This document shows positions 8,689 to 17,705 of a stretch of DNA of 64,000 bases, one piece after another. This DNA is from JBJHBP01 sp050485645 (GTDB lineage: Bacteria > Pseudomonadota > Gammaproteobacteria > Steroidobacterales > Rariloculaceae), in NCBI GenBank assembly GCA_050485645.1, contig JBJHBT010000002.1, positions 124,001 to 188,000 of the forward strand, in the 5' to 3' direction. The notes under the pieces are model-generated. The model was given only the letters and a program-made list of their open reading frames with translations, did no database searches and was not told the origin of the DNA. The stretch's first letter is position 1. Every line of letters starts with the position of its first letter. A program made the position numbers and the translations under genes.

Positions 8689-9702
8689 ATGAAACTCGCC
8701 CTGGTCACCGATGCGTGGCAGCCGCAGGTCAATGGCGTGGTGACGACGCTGAGCCGTACGCGTGAACATCTGCAGGCAGCCGGCGACGAAGTGATGGTGC
8801 TTTCCGGTGACACGCACTTCACCGTGCCGTTGCCGTCCTATCCCGAGATTCGCGTTGCGGTGCTGCCCTATCGGCGGTTGTCGCGCGCCATTGGCCGGTT
8901 CGATCCGGATGCGATACACATTGCGACCGAAGGTCCGCTGGGCATGGCGGCACGCCGTTTCTGTATCCGCAACCGGCTGTCGTTCACGACGTCTTACCAT
9001 ACGCAGTTCCCGGAGTATGTCCGCAAGCGGCTGCCCATCCCCCTGGCGGTGTCCTACGCGTGGCTGAGACGCTTCCACGGCCGCGCAGACAGAACCCTGG
9101 TGGCCACACGACAGCAGCAGCGGCTGCTCCGGAAACGCGGCTTCGACAACGTCGCACTGTGGCCACGCGGTGTCGACACCGAACTGTTCAGGCCCTGCGG
9201 TCGGGAGCATCTGCACCTGCCCGGCCCGATCTGGATGTATGCGGGCCGGATCGCCGTGGAAAAGAACCTCGAGGCGTTTCTCAGCCTGCCGCTGGAAGGC
9301 AGCAAGGTGCTGGTGGGCGATGGCCCGGACAGGGCGCGACTGACGCGCCGCTATCCCGATGCCCATTTCGTCGGCTACCGCTTCGGCGAGGCACTGGCAC
9401 AGCATCTCTCCAGCGCGGACGTATTCGTGTTTCCCAGCCTCACCGACACCTTCGGACTGGTGATGCTCGAAGCCATGGCCTGCGGCACGCCGGTGGCGGC
9501 GTTTCCGGTGACCGGACCGATCGATGTCGTGCAGGACAACGTCACCGGCGTGCTCGACGACGATCTGATGTCTGCCGCGCAGGCGGCTCTGGGCATCCCG
9601 CGCGAGAACTGCCGGCAGTACGCGCTCGGCCACAGCTGGGAGACGGCGAGCACCGTGTTCCGGAGCCACCTCGTCGACTGCCGGAGCGGCCTGTATAGTT
9701 AG
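8689..9702 (+). CDS. GT4 family glycosyltransferase, probable diacylglycerol glycosyltransferase
   Basis: 337 residues starting MKLALVTDAWQPQVNGVVTTL, the canonical start of the SQD2/MgtA/Agt-like GT4 group. AIHIATEGPLGMAARR and the YHTQFPEYVRKR acceptor loop follow. The C-terminal Rossmann domain has WMYAGRIAVEKNLEAFL and DTFGLVMLEAMACGTPV (an E-x7-E variant with Asp first). It is shorter than the other GT4 enzyme in this block because the C-terminal helix is trimmed. The frame is open upstream to 8551, but that extension covers the Pho box and the conserved start is at 8689. It probably transfers a sugar to diacylglycerol to make a phosphorus-free glycolipid; the sugar is not predictable. 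Confidence 0.88.
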   Translation: MKLALVTDAWQPQVNGVVTTLSRTREHLQAAGDEVMVLSGDTHFTVPLPSYPEIRVAVLPYRRLSRAIGRFDPDAIHIATEGPLGMAARRFCIRNRLSFTTSYHTQFPEYVRKRLPIPLAVSYAWLRRFHGRADRTLVATRQQQRLLRKRGFDNVALWPRGVDTELFRPCGREHLHLPGPIWMYAGRIAVEKNLEAFLSLPLEGSKVLVGDGPDRARLTRRYPDAHFVGYRFGEALAQHLSSADVFVFPSLTDTFGLVMLEAMACGTPVAAFPVTGPIDVVQDNVTGVLDDDLMSAAQAALGIPRENCRQYALGHSWETASTVFRSHLVDCRSGLYS

Positions 9703-9760
9703 GGTTGCGGCAACCCGCTCCGCAGCTCCAGATTCCCCTGAACTTACAGGACGTTGATCG

Positions 9761-11041
9761 TTGACCGCTCTGTTTCTGCCGCTTTCCACATTGCTGCTCG
9801 GCACCAGCCTGTTCGTCGCAAGCACGGGGCTGCTGGGCACGATACTGGCGCTGCAGGCCGATGCCGCCGGTTACTCCAGGGTCGTCATCGGCATCGTGAT
9901 GGCCGCGTACTTTGCCGGCTTCGTGGCCGGCACCTACTTCTGCCCGGGCGTCGTTCGCCGTGCCGGCCACGTGCGCGCCTTCTCGGCATTCGCCGCCTGC
10001 GCGGCGGCAGCCGTGCTGGCGCACCCGCTGCTGGTCGGTGCGGTGGAGTGGGCGTTGCTGCGCTTCATCACCGGCGTCTGCGTGGTCGGGCTATACATGG
10101 TGGTGGAAAGCTGGCTCAACGAACGAACAACGAACGAAGCGCGTGGACGGGTGTTCGCGGTGTACCAGGTCATCGCACTGCTCAGCCTCGCCGTGGGTCA
10201 GTACCTGATTCTGTTCGATCAGGGCTCCGTCACCACCCCCTTCATTGTCGCCGGTGCCCTGCTGTCGCTCGGGCTGGTGCCCATCGTGCTGACTCGTGTG
10301 CCCGAACCTGCGCCGATCACCGTCGTGAAGCTCGACCCGCGCGCATTGTGGAAGGCTTCGCCACTCGGCGTGGCAGGCACACTGGTGGCCGCCCTGGCCA
10401 ACGGCGCCTATTTCGCGCTCGGCCCGGTGTTCGCGCAGAGCATCGGATTGAGCCTCACACAGATCGCCCTGTTCATGAGTCTCGTACTGCTGGGCGGCAT
10501 GGCCCTGCAGTGGCCCATAGGCCATCTGTCGGACCTGTGGGATCGGCGCACCGTGATACTGGGCGTGAGTCTGGGTGGAACCCTGTTCGCGGCGCTGGCG
10601 GCCCTGACCGTCGGACACTTCGACGCCGCGTTCTACCTGCTGGTATTCCTGTATGGCGGCGCCACATTCAGTCTCTATCCACTGTGCGTCGCGCACAGCA
10701 ACGATAACGTGCCGCAGGACGATTTCGTGAAGACCGCGGGCGGTCTGCTGCTCGCCTATGGCCTGGGTGCGGCGGTTGGCCCTGTGCTCGTGGGGCTGTT
10801 GATGAACATCAGCACCGAGGTCATGTTCCTGTGGTTCCTGGCACTGATGCAGGGCGGCCTGGCGGTTTTCATCCTGTTCAGGATGCGCACTCGACCGGCA
10901 CCGCGGGCAACCGAACCGTTCGTCATGCTCGGCCGTACATCACAGGCCGCGCTGGAAATGATGCCGCACCACGAGTCTCAAGACGATGAGATGCCGGAAG
11001 GCGATCCGACCCAGGCAGATCAACGCGAAGCCGGGCACTGA
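9761..11041 (+). CDS. MFS transporter (YcaD-like)
   Basis: 426 residues with about twelve transmembrane helices, beginning at a TTG codon with AGGA upstream. Typical MFS features are the loop 2-3 region with AAYFAGFVAGTYFCPGVVRRAGHVR, the VVESWLNERTTNEARGRVFAVYQ segment after helix 4 that marks the YcaD subfamily, and GHLSDLWDRRTV in the central loop. The last 50 residues are polar and poorly conserved. The transported substrate of YcaD proteins is unknown. It stands alone, 58 bp after the glycosyltransferase, and ends at a strong hairpin shared with sodB. Confidence 0.88.
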   Translation: MTALFLPLSTLLLGTSLFVASTGLLGTILALQADAAGYSRVVIGIVMAAYFAGFVAGTYFCPGVVRRAGHVRAFSAFAACAAAAVLAHPLLVGAVEWALLRFITGVCVVGLYMVVESWLNERTTNEARGRVFAVYQVIALLSLAVGQYLILFDQGSVTTPFIVAGALLSLGLVPIVLTRVPEPAPITVVKLDPRALWKASPLGVAGTLVAALANGAYFALGPVFAQSIGLSLTQIALFMSLVLLGGMALQWPIGHLSDLWDRRTVILGVSLGGTLFAALAALTVGHFDAAFYLLVFLYGGATFSLYPLCVAHSNDNVPQDDFVKTAGGLLLAYGLGAAVGPVLVGLLMNISTEVMFLWFLALMQGGLAVFILFRMRTRPAPRATEPFVMLGRTSQAALEMMPHHESQDDEMPEGDPTQADQREAGH

Positions 11042-11049
11042 AGGCGGGC

Positions 11050-11086
11050 GAACCGGAGCCGGGAAACTCCATCCCGGCTCCGGTTC
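11050..11086. terminator. Bidirectional hairpin between MFS gene and sodB
   Basis: A perfect 15-bp inverted repeat, GAACCGGAGCCGGGA (11050-11064) and its complement (11072-11086), with a 7-nt loop. It sits between two convergent genes. No U-tract follows on either strand, so it may act by itself or with Rho. Confidence 0.75.
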
Positions 11087-11112
11087 GTCGATTCCTCGTC
11101 GACCCGATGGCC

Positions 11113-11703
11113 TCAGCCGCGCTCCAGGAGCTTTGAAATCTGCTGCCAGTTGATCAGCTGATCGACCACTGCCTGCACGTACTTGGGGCGCGCATTCTGA
11201 TAATCCAGATAGTACGCGTGTTCCCACACATCCACGGTGAGCAGGGGCCGCAGGCCGTCGCACATCGGATTGCCGGCGTCGGATGTGGTGACGATTTTCA
11301 GGGCACCGTCACCGGCCCTGACCAGCCACGCCCAGCCCGAACCGAAGTGGCCGACGGCCGCTTTGGTCAGCTGCGCCTTGAATTCATCAACGGAACCGAA
11401 ATGCCTGGACAGCTCGCCGTCGAGATTGCTGTCCGGCTTGCTGCTGCCCGCCGGCGCCATGCTGTTCCAGTAGAAGGTGTGGTTCCATATCTGTGCCGCA
11501 TTGTTGAAAACCGGACCCTTCGAGGTCAGGACCAGCTCCACCAGCGCCTTCTCATCACCGCTGGAGACGTCGGTCAGTTCATTCAGCTTGTCCACATAGG
11601 TCTGGTGGTGCTTGCCGTAGTGAAACGACAGCGTCCTGGCGCTGATCACCGGTTCCAGAGCATCCTGGGCGTATGGCAGTTGGGGTAACTCGAACTTCGC
11701 CAT
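11113..11703 (-). CDS. sodB: Superoxide dismutase [Fe]
   Basis: 196 residues, standard SodB length. Metal ligands are His28 (SFHYGKHH), His75 (IWNHTFYW), Asp158 and His162 (DVWEHAYY). The AAQIWNHTFYWNSM and FGSGWAWLV segments are those of iron-type rather than manganese-type enzymes, though metal preference needs testing. It disproportionates superoxide in the cytoplasm. The ATG at 11703 has AGGAG seven bases upstream; the frame is open to 11736 without a better site. Confidence 0.96.
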   Translation of the reverse strand: MAKFELPQLPYAQDALEPVISARTLSFHYGKHHQTYVDKLNELTDVSSGDEKALVELVLTSKGPVFNNAAQIWNHTFYWNSMAPAGSSKPDSNLDGELSRHFGSVDEFKAQLTKAAVGHFGSGWAWLVRAGDGALKIVTTSDAGNPMCDGLRPLLTVDVWEHAYYLDYQNARPKYVQAVVDQLINWQQISKLLERG

Positions 11704-12200
11704 TCCTGAACTCCTGTATTTGGAATGAAAGCGCATACCTTAACGCTTTCGCGCGCCGCTGTGCGAGTCGACATCGGTGCCGTCGGCCTGCGACGACGCC
11801 ACTACTGCATCAACACTGTGCCTGTCGCCATGACAATGCTCCGAAAGCGGGCAGGCAGGCCGGCCGCACGATGTGTCGATCGCCCCAACACCGCGGATTC
11901 GCGCGACATGCGACTCTGGCACGAAGCTTGCTACGTATCAGGTGGGCAGAGGCGGTCGTCACCCATCTGGCATCGCGCCCTCCGTCGCCTTCCCCCCCCG
12001 GTTGTGCGGCCGCTTCTGCCCACCATGCCGCACATCCAGACACGGCTCCGGCGACGATCAACGGCAGGCGCGAACCGACTCCCGCACCGCGCCCGCCGGC
12101 GGACGATCCGCGGGTCGCGACGGGCTGTGGTTCGCGGATGCGTCACTGCCCCCCTTCTGTCAGAATCCGCCACGCTGCCATCAGGGGTGGGGAGGCGCAT
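11704..12200. other. Intergenic region without recognisable gene
   Basis: About 500 bp between divergent sodB and the hemerythrin-like gene. Short reading frames here have no ribosome binding sites or recognisable motifs. It must hold both promoters, but no clear -35/-10 pair was identified. Confidence 0.5.
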
Positions 12201-12752
12201 ATGAGTCTGGAACTGGAAATACGCACCGGCTGGCCGGGTGAACTGCGAACGCTGCTTGAGATGCATCCCCGCGATACCTGGTCGTCGCATCCGAACGCGG
12301 CACTGGCGCAGTTCTGGCTGGAACGGCACGGGATGTTCAGACATCATGCCGCCGAACTGGCTGCCGCGGCCGAGGACTACCTGAACGGCAAACGCGGCGC
12401 CACGGAGTTCCGTTACTGGCTGGCGCCGCGGCTGCAGACTTTCATTTCACACCTGCACGGTCACCACGAGATCGAGGACCACCACTACTTTCCGGCGTTT
12501 CGCCTGGCGGAAGCGCAGCTTTCTCGCGGATTCGACGTACTCGACAACGACCATCAGGTGTTGCACGACAGCATCGTCAGCCTTGTGGAGACCACCAATG
12601 CGTTTCTCACCGCCGCCGACGAAGAGGCTCTGAAACGCAGTGGCGACATCTGCTCACACGCCGTCTTCACACTGAACACGCGCCTGCGCCGCCATCTGGA
12701 AGACGAGGAAGACCTGATCATTCCGGTGATACTGGAGCATCGTACCGGCTGA
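12201..12752 (+). CDS. Hemerythrin-like domain protein
   Basis: 183 residues from an ATG with GGGGAGG six bases upstream. A four-helix hemerythrin/HHE pattern is visible: MFRHHAAEL, then HLHGHHEIEDHHYFPAF (H-x3-E/H-x3-H ligands), DNDHQVLHDSI, and a last helix with RRHLEDEEDLIIPVI. Such proteins bind a di-iron centre and sense or bind O2, NO or iron. It is divergent from sodB, so a shared redox role is possible but unproven. The reading frame extends upstream to 11673, but that extension is Arg/Pro-rich and has no signal. Confidence 0.85.
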   Translation: MSLELEIRTGWPGELRTLLEMHPRDTWSSHPNAALAQFWLERHGMFRHHAAELAAAAEDYLNGKRGATEFRYWLAPRLQTFISHLHGHHEIEDHHYFPAFRLAEAQLSRGFDVLDNDHQVLHDSIVSLVETTNAFLTAADEEALKRSGDICSHAVFTLNTRLRRHLEDEEDLIIPVILEHRTG

Positions 12753-12823
12753 CGCCGAGGATGGCGGCAGCAGCCACCGTGGCGAACCGCGCGCCACGAC
12801 CGAAGGCACGAAGTCACACGCCT

Positions 12824-13441
12824 TCAGACATCCGTTGCAGCGTCCTCCGGTCTGGCGAATACAACGGCGATGTTATTGGCCGGCAGTTCATTGACCTCGA
12901 GCAGCGCGAAACCACAGCGCTGAGCTTCAGCTGCGACCTGATCCAGCTCACGCAGACCCCATGCCGGATTGCGTGACTTCAGGTCGGCGTCGAATGCGTG
13001 ATTGCCCGGTGCCAGCGGCACGCCCCGGCGCCGAAACGGCCCGTACAGCACCACCGGACCTGCACCGGCAATGATGCGATCACAGCCGGCAAACAGCGCC
13101 GGCGTCGTTTCCCAGGGTGAAATGTGGATCATGTTGATGCAGACGACGGCATCGGCCCTGTCGACCGGCCACGGATGCCGGGTGACATCCAGCGCCAGCG
13201 GCGGGCGCAGATTGTCCAGTCCTGCCTGGCGCACACGCTCGGCAATCGCATCGCAGGCCGCGGCATCCGGATCGCTGGCCTGCCAGATGACCTCGGGCAG
13301 CGCGGCCGCGAAATGCACCGCATGCTGCCCGGTGCCGCTGGCGATCTCCAGCACCGTGCCGCGCTCGGGCAGCACGCGCCGCAGCACGGCGAGGATCGGG
13401 TCCTTGTTGCGTTCAGCCGCGGGGCTATGCATCAGGTTCAT
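12824..13441 (-). CDS. DUF938 family SAM-dependent methyltransferase
   Basis: 205 residues. SPAAERNKDPILAVL at the start and LEIASGTGQHAVHFA (SAM-binding motif I) identify the DUF938/UPF0585 family; NMIHISPW is its other signature. The substrate is unknown. Its ATG overlaps the pyrF stop codon (ATGA at 13438-13441), so the two are translationally coupled, though no functional link with pyrimidine synthesis is obvious. Confidence 0.9.
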   Translation of the reverse strand: MNLMHSPAAERNKDPILAVLRRVLPERGTVLEIASGTGQHAVHFAAALPEVIWQASDPDAAACDAIAERVRQAGLDNLRPPLALDVTRHPWPVDRADAVVCINMIHISPWETTPALFAGCDRIIAGAGPVVLYGPFRRRGVPLAPGNHAFDADLKSRNPAWGLRELDQVAAEAQRCGFALLEVNELPANNIAVVFARPEDAATDV

Positions 13442-14277
13442 CAGACCAGTGCGCGCGCTTCGTCCTTCAGCGCGGCAATGGCGGACCGGATCTCGACTGC
13501 TGAACTGCCATTGGCCAGCACCGCGCGTGACACACTGGGCAGGACGCGTCCGCGGGCACTGGCCATTCGCGTCCGCACGTCATCGACGGTGGCACCCTGT
13601 GCGCCGACGCCGGGCGCAAGAATGAAGGATCGCGGCAATGCATCCACGGTCTGCGATGCATCACGGCAGGTGGCGCCGACTACCGCGCCGACCGGACCGG
13701 TTCCATCGGCGGCCAGGCGGAGGTTCAGTTCGGTAATGACATCACAGATCGCACCGGCCACTGTGCGACCGTCCTCGCGTCGTGCAATCTGAAGTGCCTC
13801 GCCTTCGGGATTGGACGACCGCACGACGACGAACACGCCACTGCCGTGGCCGACGGCGAATTCGATCGCACCCTGCAGCGCCTCGATACCAAGGTACGGA
13901 CTCAGGGTCGCCGCATCCACCCGCATCGGGCTGCGCGGTGAAAACAGCGCTTCGGCGTAGGCATTGCCGGTGCTGTCGATGTCACCGCGCTTGACATCGA
14001 GCAGCACCTGTACCTCGCGTGCGCGTGCATCGGCAATCAGCGTTTCCAGCGCAACGATGCCGTCGCTGCCGAAGCGCTCGAAGAATGCCGACTGCGGCTT
14101 GACGATGGCCAGCCGGTAGTCCGCCGCCTCCAGCACGCGACGACCGAACGCCAGCGCACCTTCAGCGGAATTTTCCAGTCCACAACGCGTCAGCAGCGCA
14201 GCGGACGGATCAATGCCGATGCACAGCGGGCCGTGCTCGGCAATTCGCTGGCGGAGGATTACGGCAAAGTCACTCAT
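13441..14277 (-). CDS. pyrF: Orotidine 5'-phosphate decarboxylase, type 2
   Basis: 278 residues. GIDPSAALL at the N-terminus, LLDVKRGDIDSTG (the D-x-K-x-x-D catalytic tetrad) and FILAPGVGAQGATVDDV (phosphate-binding loop) mark the longer group-III/type 2 PyrF. It makes UMP, the last step of de novo pyrimidine synthesis. The frame remains open through the tRNA-Ala gene up to 14406; that part is a translated tRNA and is not coding, so the start is the ATG at 14277. Coupled downstream to the DUF938 methyltransferase. Confidence 0.95.
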   Translation of the reverse strand: MSDFAVILRQRIAEHGPLCIGIDPSAALLTRCGLENSAEGALAFGRRVLEAADYRLAIVKPQSAFFERFGSDGIVALETLIADARAREVQVLLDVKRGDIDSTGNAYAEALFSPRSPMRVDAATLSPYLGIEALQGAIEFAVGHGSGVFVVVRSSNPEGEALQIARREDGRTVAGAICDVITELNLRLAADGTGPVGAVVGATCRDASQTVDALPRSFILAPGVGAQGATVDDVRTRMASARGRVLPSVSRAVLANGSSAVEIRSAIAALKDEARALV

Positions 14278-14326
14278 CGGCTCGGCGGAGAAGCTGACCT
14301 GGCGTCCTGAGGACCGGGAGGGAATC

Positions 14327-14402
<76 letters not shown>

Positions 14403-14493
14403 ACATGCTGCAGGCGCGGATTATCCGTCACACCGGATACCAGCCGCAAGCTTGATTCCGGTGACGGTGAACGGCCGGCCCTCAGGCCATCGC

Positions 14494-14916
14494 TCAGCCC
14501 GCGCCCTGCACCGTGATGACCACCTCGCGGCGGTGTGGCGAGGTGCGGTGCTCCCACAGATAGATTCCCTGCCAGGTTCCCAGTCCCAGCCGCCCCGCCA
14601 CCACCGGAATCGACAGGTGACTGTGCGTGAGAATGGAGCGCACATGGGCAGCCATGTCGTCCGGACCTTCAGCCGTGTGGATGAAGCGCGGATCGCCATC
14701 GGGCACCAGATCACCAAAAAAAGTCTCCAGGTCGTGCCGAACGTCCGGGTCGGCGTTCTCGCACAGAATCAGCGAAGCGCTGGTGTGGCGGACAAACAGA
14801 TGACACAGCCCCGTACTCACGGCCGCCGTCCGCACAACCTCCGTCACCGCTGCGGTGATGTTCCACGTACCGCGGCCGCGGGTATCCACGACGATGGCTT
14901 CCTGAGTCGTTTTCAT
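14494..14916 (-). CDS. YjbQ/UPF0047 family protein
   Basis: 140 residues, the family's normal length. Signatures are FVRHTSASLILCENADPDVRHDLE, HTAEGPDDMAAHVRSIL and LGLGTWQGIYLWEHR, with conserved His and Glu residues of the beta-sandwich active site. Some members show secondary thiamine-phosphate synthase activity, but the physiological role is unsettled. The ATG at 14916 has AGGAAA upstream. It is divergent from trmH, with 34 bp between the start codons. Confidence 0.93.
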   Translation of the reverse strand: MKTTQEAIVVDTRGRGTWNITAAVTEVVRTAAVSTGLCHLFVRHTSASLILCENADPDVRHDLETFFGDLVPDGDPRFIHTAEGPDDMAAHVRSILTHSHLSIPVVAGRLGLGTWQGIYLWEHRTSPHRREVVITVQGAG

Positions 14917-14950
14917 GCCGGTTTCCTGCAACATGCGACAATCATTGTCC

Positions 14951-15646
14951 ATGACCCCCGAACGCATCAACAAGCTCAGGCGGATACTGGCCCGACGCCA
15001 GCCGGACCTCACCCTGTTGGCCGAGCATGTCTACAAGACGCACAACTTTTCCGCGATTCTGCGCAGCTGCGATGCGGTGGGCATGTTCGCCGCGCATGCG
15101 GTGGCGCCGCATGGCACGGTTCGCCGCTACCACATGATCGCCGGCGGGGTGAACCGCTGGATCAACGTGACACTGCACGACGATACCAGCCATGCGTACC
15201 AGGCACTGCGTGCACAGGGCTGGCGGCTGATCGCGGCCCATCGCGGACCACAGGCCATCGACTACCGCGACGCGGACTACACCGGGCGGGTGGCGATCGT
15301 GGTCGGCATGGAACGGGATGGCCTCAGCGGGTATGCCATCAACGATGCCGACCTTCTTGTGTCGGTGCCCATGCGCGGCATGGCCGAGTCGCTGAACGTG
15401 TCGGTGGCCGCGGCGCTGGTCCTGTTCGAGGCGGCAAGGCAGCGTGAAGCGGCCGGTCTGTACGAGCGGTCACGACTGACCGCCGAGGAATCGGCCGGTA
15501 CCCTGTTCGAGTGGGCCTACCCGCACGTGGCGCGGCGCTGCCGCAGGCTGGGTCGGCCCTACCCTGAATTGCGCGAGGACGGCAGCATGGAGGTCAATCC
15601 GCTTGCGCCGGATCCGCTCGCGAGCGGCGAAGCCGATCAGCGCTGA
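14951..15646 (+). CDS. trmH: tRNA (guanosine(18)-2'-O)-methyltransferase
   Basis: 231 residues with the SPOUT knot of TrmH: MTPERINKLRRILARRQPDL at the N-terminus, HNFSAILRSCDAVG (motif 1), VVGMERDGLSG (motif 2) and VPMRGMAESLNVSVAAALVLFEA (motif 3). The C-terminal helix (RRCRRLGRPYPEL) is the TrmH extension. It methylates G18 in the D-loop of tRNAs using SAM. The start at 14951 matches the conserved N-terminus. Its last ten bases overlap the convergent phosphatase gene. Confidence 0.95.
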   Translation: MTPERINKLRRILARRQPDLTLLAEHVYKTHNFSAILRSCDAVGMFAAHAVAPHGTVRRYHMIAGGVNRWINVTLHDDTSHAYQALRAQGWRLIAAHRGPQAIDYRDADYTGRVAIVVGMERDGLSGYAINDADLLVSVPMRGMAESLNVSVAAALVLFEAARQREAAGLYERSRLTAEESAGTLFEWAYPHVARRCRRLGRPYPELREDGSMEVNPLAPDPLASGEADQR

Positions 15647-16296
15647 CGGACAACGGCATCCGTCGACCCGGCTTCGGGCCAGGTCACGCCGTAAACGAAC
15701 CGCAGTGTCTTGACCTTGCCGAAGCGTGGCCGTGTCACCACGTAGATGTTCTCCATCTCGTCGTCGGCGATCTCAGGCACGCTCTGATGACCCTTCAGTT
15801 CGGCGACCATGGGGCCGATCAGATCGCCATAGGTGATCACCAGCACGATCTTGCCCGAATGATTCTTCACAAGGCGGTCGGTGAAACGTTCAAGATCATC
15901 GTGCTCGGCCACCTGAATGTTCAGGTCGAGTGCGGCCGCCAGCGGCTCGGCAGTCTGCTGCGTGGCCAGCGACGGGCTGGCATAGATCACGTCCACACCA
16001 CGCACCACGTCGACGCGCTGCATGACGTCGGCCAGCAGGCTGGCGCGCATCCGACCGCGTTCGTTCAGCCCGATCCCGGCCCAGGGCCGGTCGTCGGCAC
16101 TGGCGTTCGCGGCCAGATCGGCGTGCCGGACAACGATCACCGTGGTCGGCATGCGGGATTCCAGCAGCCAGGCAAGCCCGATGGCCGACAGCACGAAGAC
16201 GAACATGGGTACCAGCCGACGGCGGCGGCGGCTCAGCATCGAGCGTGGTCGATTCGCTGCCACGGCGGCGTCAGTCGCGGTGGGACCGCGGGTCAC
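15637..16296 (-). CDS. Membrane-anchored histidine-phosphatase-like protein, second His missing
   Basis: 219 residues. A single transmembrane segment (VPMFVFVLSAIGLAWLL, about 29-45) follows a basic N-terminus, so the domain should face the periplasm. VVRHAD at about 55-60 is the phosphohistidine motif of the phosphoglycerate mutase/SixA superfamily. The second catalytic His, normally in a V-x-G-H segment, is Tyr: VLVITYGDLIGPM, codon TAT, one C-to-T change from CAT. It may therefore be inactive or have an altered role. Its start overlaps the end of the upstream small membrane protein, indicating an operon. Confidence 0.8.
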   Translation of the reverse strand: MTRGPTATDAAVAANRPRSMLSRRRRRLVPMFVFVLSAIGLAWLLESRMPTTVIVVRHADLAANASADDRPWAGIGLNERGRMRASLLADVMQRVDVVRGVDVIYASPSLATQQTAEPLAAALDLNIQVAEHDDLERFTDRLVKNHSGKIVLVITYGDLIGPMVAELKGHQSVPEIADDEMENIYVVTRPRFGKVKTLRFVYGVTWPEAGSTDAVVRQR

Positions 16297-16642
16297 GCGG
16301 ATCCTGCGGATCGCGCTCGTCGACCACGGTGTATTCGACTTCTATGGCGCGTGCGTCCCCGGAGCGTTCGCCTGATCGCGTCCCCGCACTGCCCTGCCCG
16401 GACTGATCACGGCTTCCGCCAGCGCCGTGATGTCCCTGTACGGCACGGGCAAACCTGCGGCGCAGCCACCAGATGCGCAGGTAGAACACGATGGCCGCGA
16501 CGATGGCGAGACCGAGCGCGACAGCGAGGATCACCGCACCGATCAGCACGGCGCCGATCAGCACCACGCCCATCGCGAGCACCGACAGCACCTGCACGAC
16601 GGGGTTCGTGGAAGTGCGCCAGTTGAAAATGCGTCCGGTCAT
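16271..16642 (-). CDS. Small membrane protein of unknown function
   Basis: 123 residues. An N-terminal half with two close hydrophobic helices (about 17-37 and 41-55) is followed by IWWLRRRFAR and then a polar Gly/Ser/Arg-rich tail with a final DERDPQDPRDPRSHRD. No known family is recognised. It overlaps the phosphatase start by 26 bp on the same strand, so the two probably form an operon, and the tail would lie in the cytoplasm. It begins only 15 bp after the TPR gene. Confidence 0.6.
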   Translation of the reverse strand: MTGRIFNWRTSTNPVVQVLSVLAMGVVLIGAVLIGAVILAVALGLAIVAAIVFYLRIWWLRRRFARAVQGHHGAGGSRDQSGQGSAGTRSGERSGDARAIEVEYTVVDERDPQDPRDPRSHRD

Positions 16643-16657
16643 CGGAATGATTCTAGC

Positions 16658-17593
16658 CTACCGGGCTTCGATGCGACGGAAGTAGCCGTCGAACCAGACG
16701 CGCCATGCCTGCGTCGCCGAGTCGTATTCTTCCAGCAACTGACGAACCACACCGTTCTCGAGTGGAATCCAGGCGGCGCGGAATGCCGACACCCGATCGA
16801 TGGTCGTGTACTCCAGCGTACCCTGCATGCGCATCTCACCGTCGACCATGCCACCGCTGATGTCGAACAGCGTACCGCCCGAACCCACCCAGACCTGGCG
16901 CCACTGCTCCATGCTGGGCGTGTAGAAGCTGATGCTGCCGCCCGTGGCGCCGGCAATGCTTTCCCAGCGCTCCTCGACGCCGCAGTCGCCGTCGCGGCGC
17001 CTGATCGTGCTGTGGCCGGCCAGTGAGCCATCGGCCGCGCGCACTTCCCAGCGCCCGATCCAGAAGTCGAATTCGTATGCCTCGCGCATGGATTCACAGG
17101 GATAAACACGATCGCGCACACTGCGTTCCACACGCGTAAAGCGCTCACCGCCGCGCAGCGAAGCCAGCTCCGGTGCCGACAGCAGCGGCTGCAGCGCGCG
17201 CAGGCCGGCGTACTCGGCCATCTCCAGCTCCGCCATTGCTTCCTCCGGGCGGCCCAGCGCCGCGTGATTGCGGGCACGCTCGAAGTGGATCATGGCTTCG
17301 GGCCCTTCCGCCTCGGCTGCGCGCTGAAGCGTACCCAGCGCGTCGTCATGGCGCCCCAGCTCACGCTCGGCCTGCGCGATGCGCAGCAGGCTCAGGCCGA
17401 GCCGGAAGTCACCGTCCCCGTCGTCCGTGGCCTCACCGCCAGCCGCATCGATCTGCCGCTGAAAGGCGGTGATCGCATCCGCCCAGTGGCCCTGCTCGAA
17501 GGCCTGGGAAGCCGGATCCAGGGGCACCACCTGTGCCACCGGGGCGGTGCTGACCAGAGCCAGCGCTACGATCAATGCATTCGCACGTGCCAC
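16658..17593 (-). CDS. Secreted TPR protein with C-terminal lipocalin-like domain
   Basis: 311 residues. The start is taken as the GTG at 17593, seven bases after GAGGAG; the frame is open to 17662 but that part overlaps nothing conserved. A signal peptide (NALIVALALVSTAPVAQ) precedes TPR-like helices (about 30-140: FEQGHWADAITAFQRQI, RLGLSLLRIAQAERELGRHDDALGTLQ). The C-terminal half begins YEFDFWIGRWEVR, the usual opening of DUF1579-type lipocalin-like domains, and runs through WVGSGGTLFDISGG. A periplasmic role is likely; the ligand is unknown. Confidence 0.75.
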   Translation of the reverse strand: MARANALIVALALVSTAPVAQVVPLDPASQAFEQGHWADAITAFQRQIDAAGGEATDDGDGDFRLGLSLLRIAQAERELGRHDDALGTLQRAAEAEGPEAMIHFERARNHAALGRPEEAMAELEMAEYAGLRALQPLLSAPELASLRGGERFTRVERSVRDRVYPCESMREAYEFDFWIGRWEVRAADGSLAGHSTIRRRDGDCGVEERWESIAGATGGSISFYTPSMEQWRQVWVGSGGTLFDISGGMVDGEMRMQGTLEYTTIDRVSAFRAAWIPLENGVVRQLLEEYDSATQAWRVWFDGYFRRIEAR

Positions 17594-17705
17594 CAACACA
17601 CTCCTCGGGAAAACTGCCGTAATGGTCGGGGCAGAGGCCGCTGTTGGCAAGCTCAGTGCCACTCAGCTTGCATCGGCGTCCACCGCTCGCGAGAATGCGG
17701 GCGCC

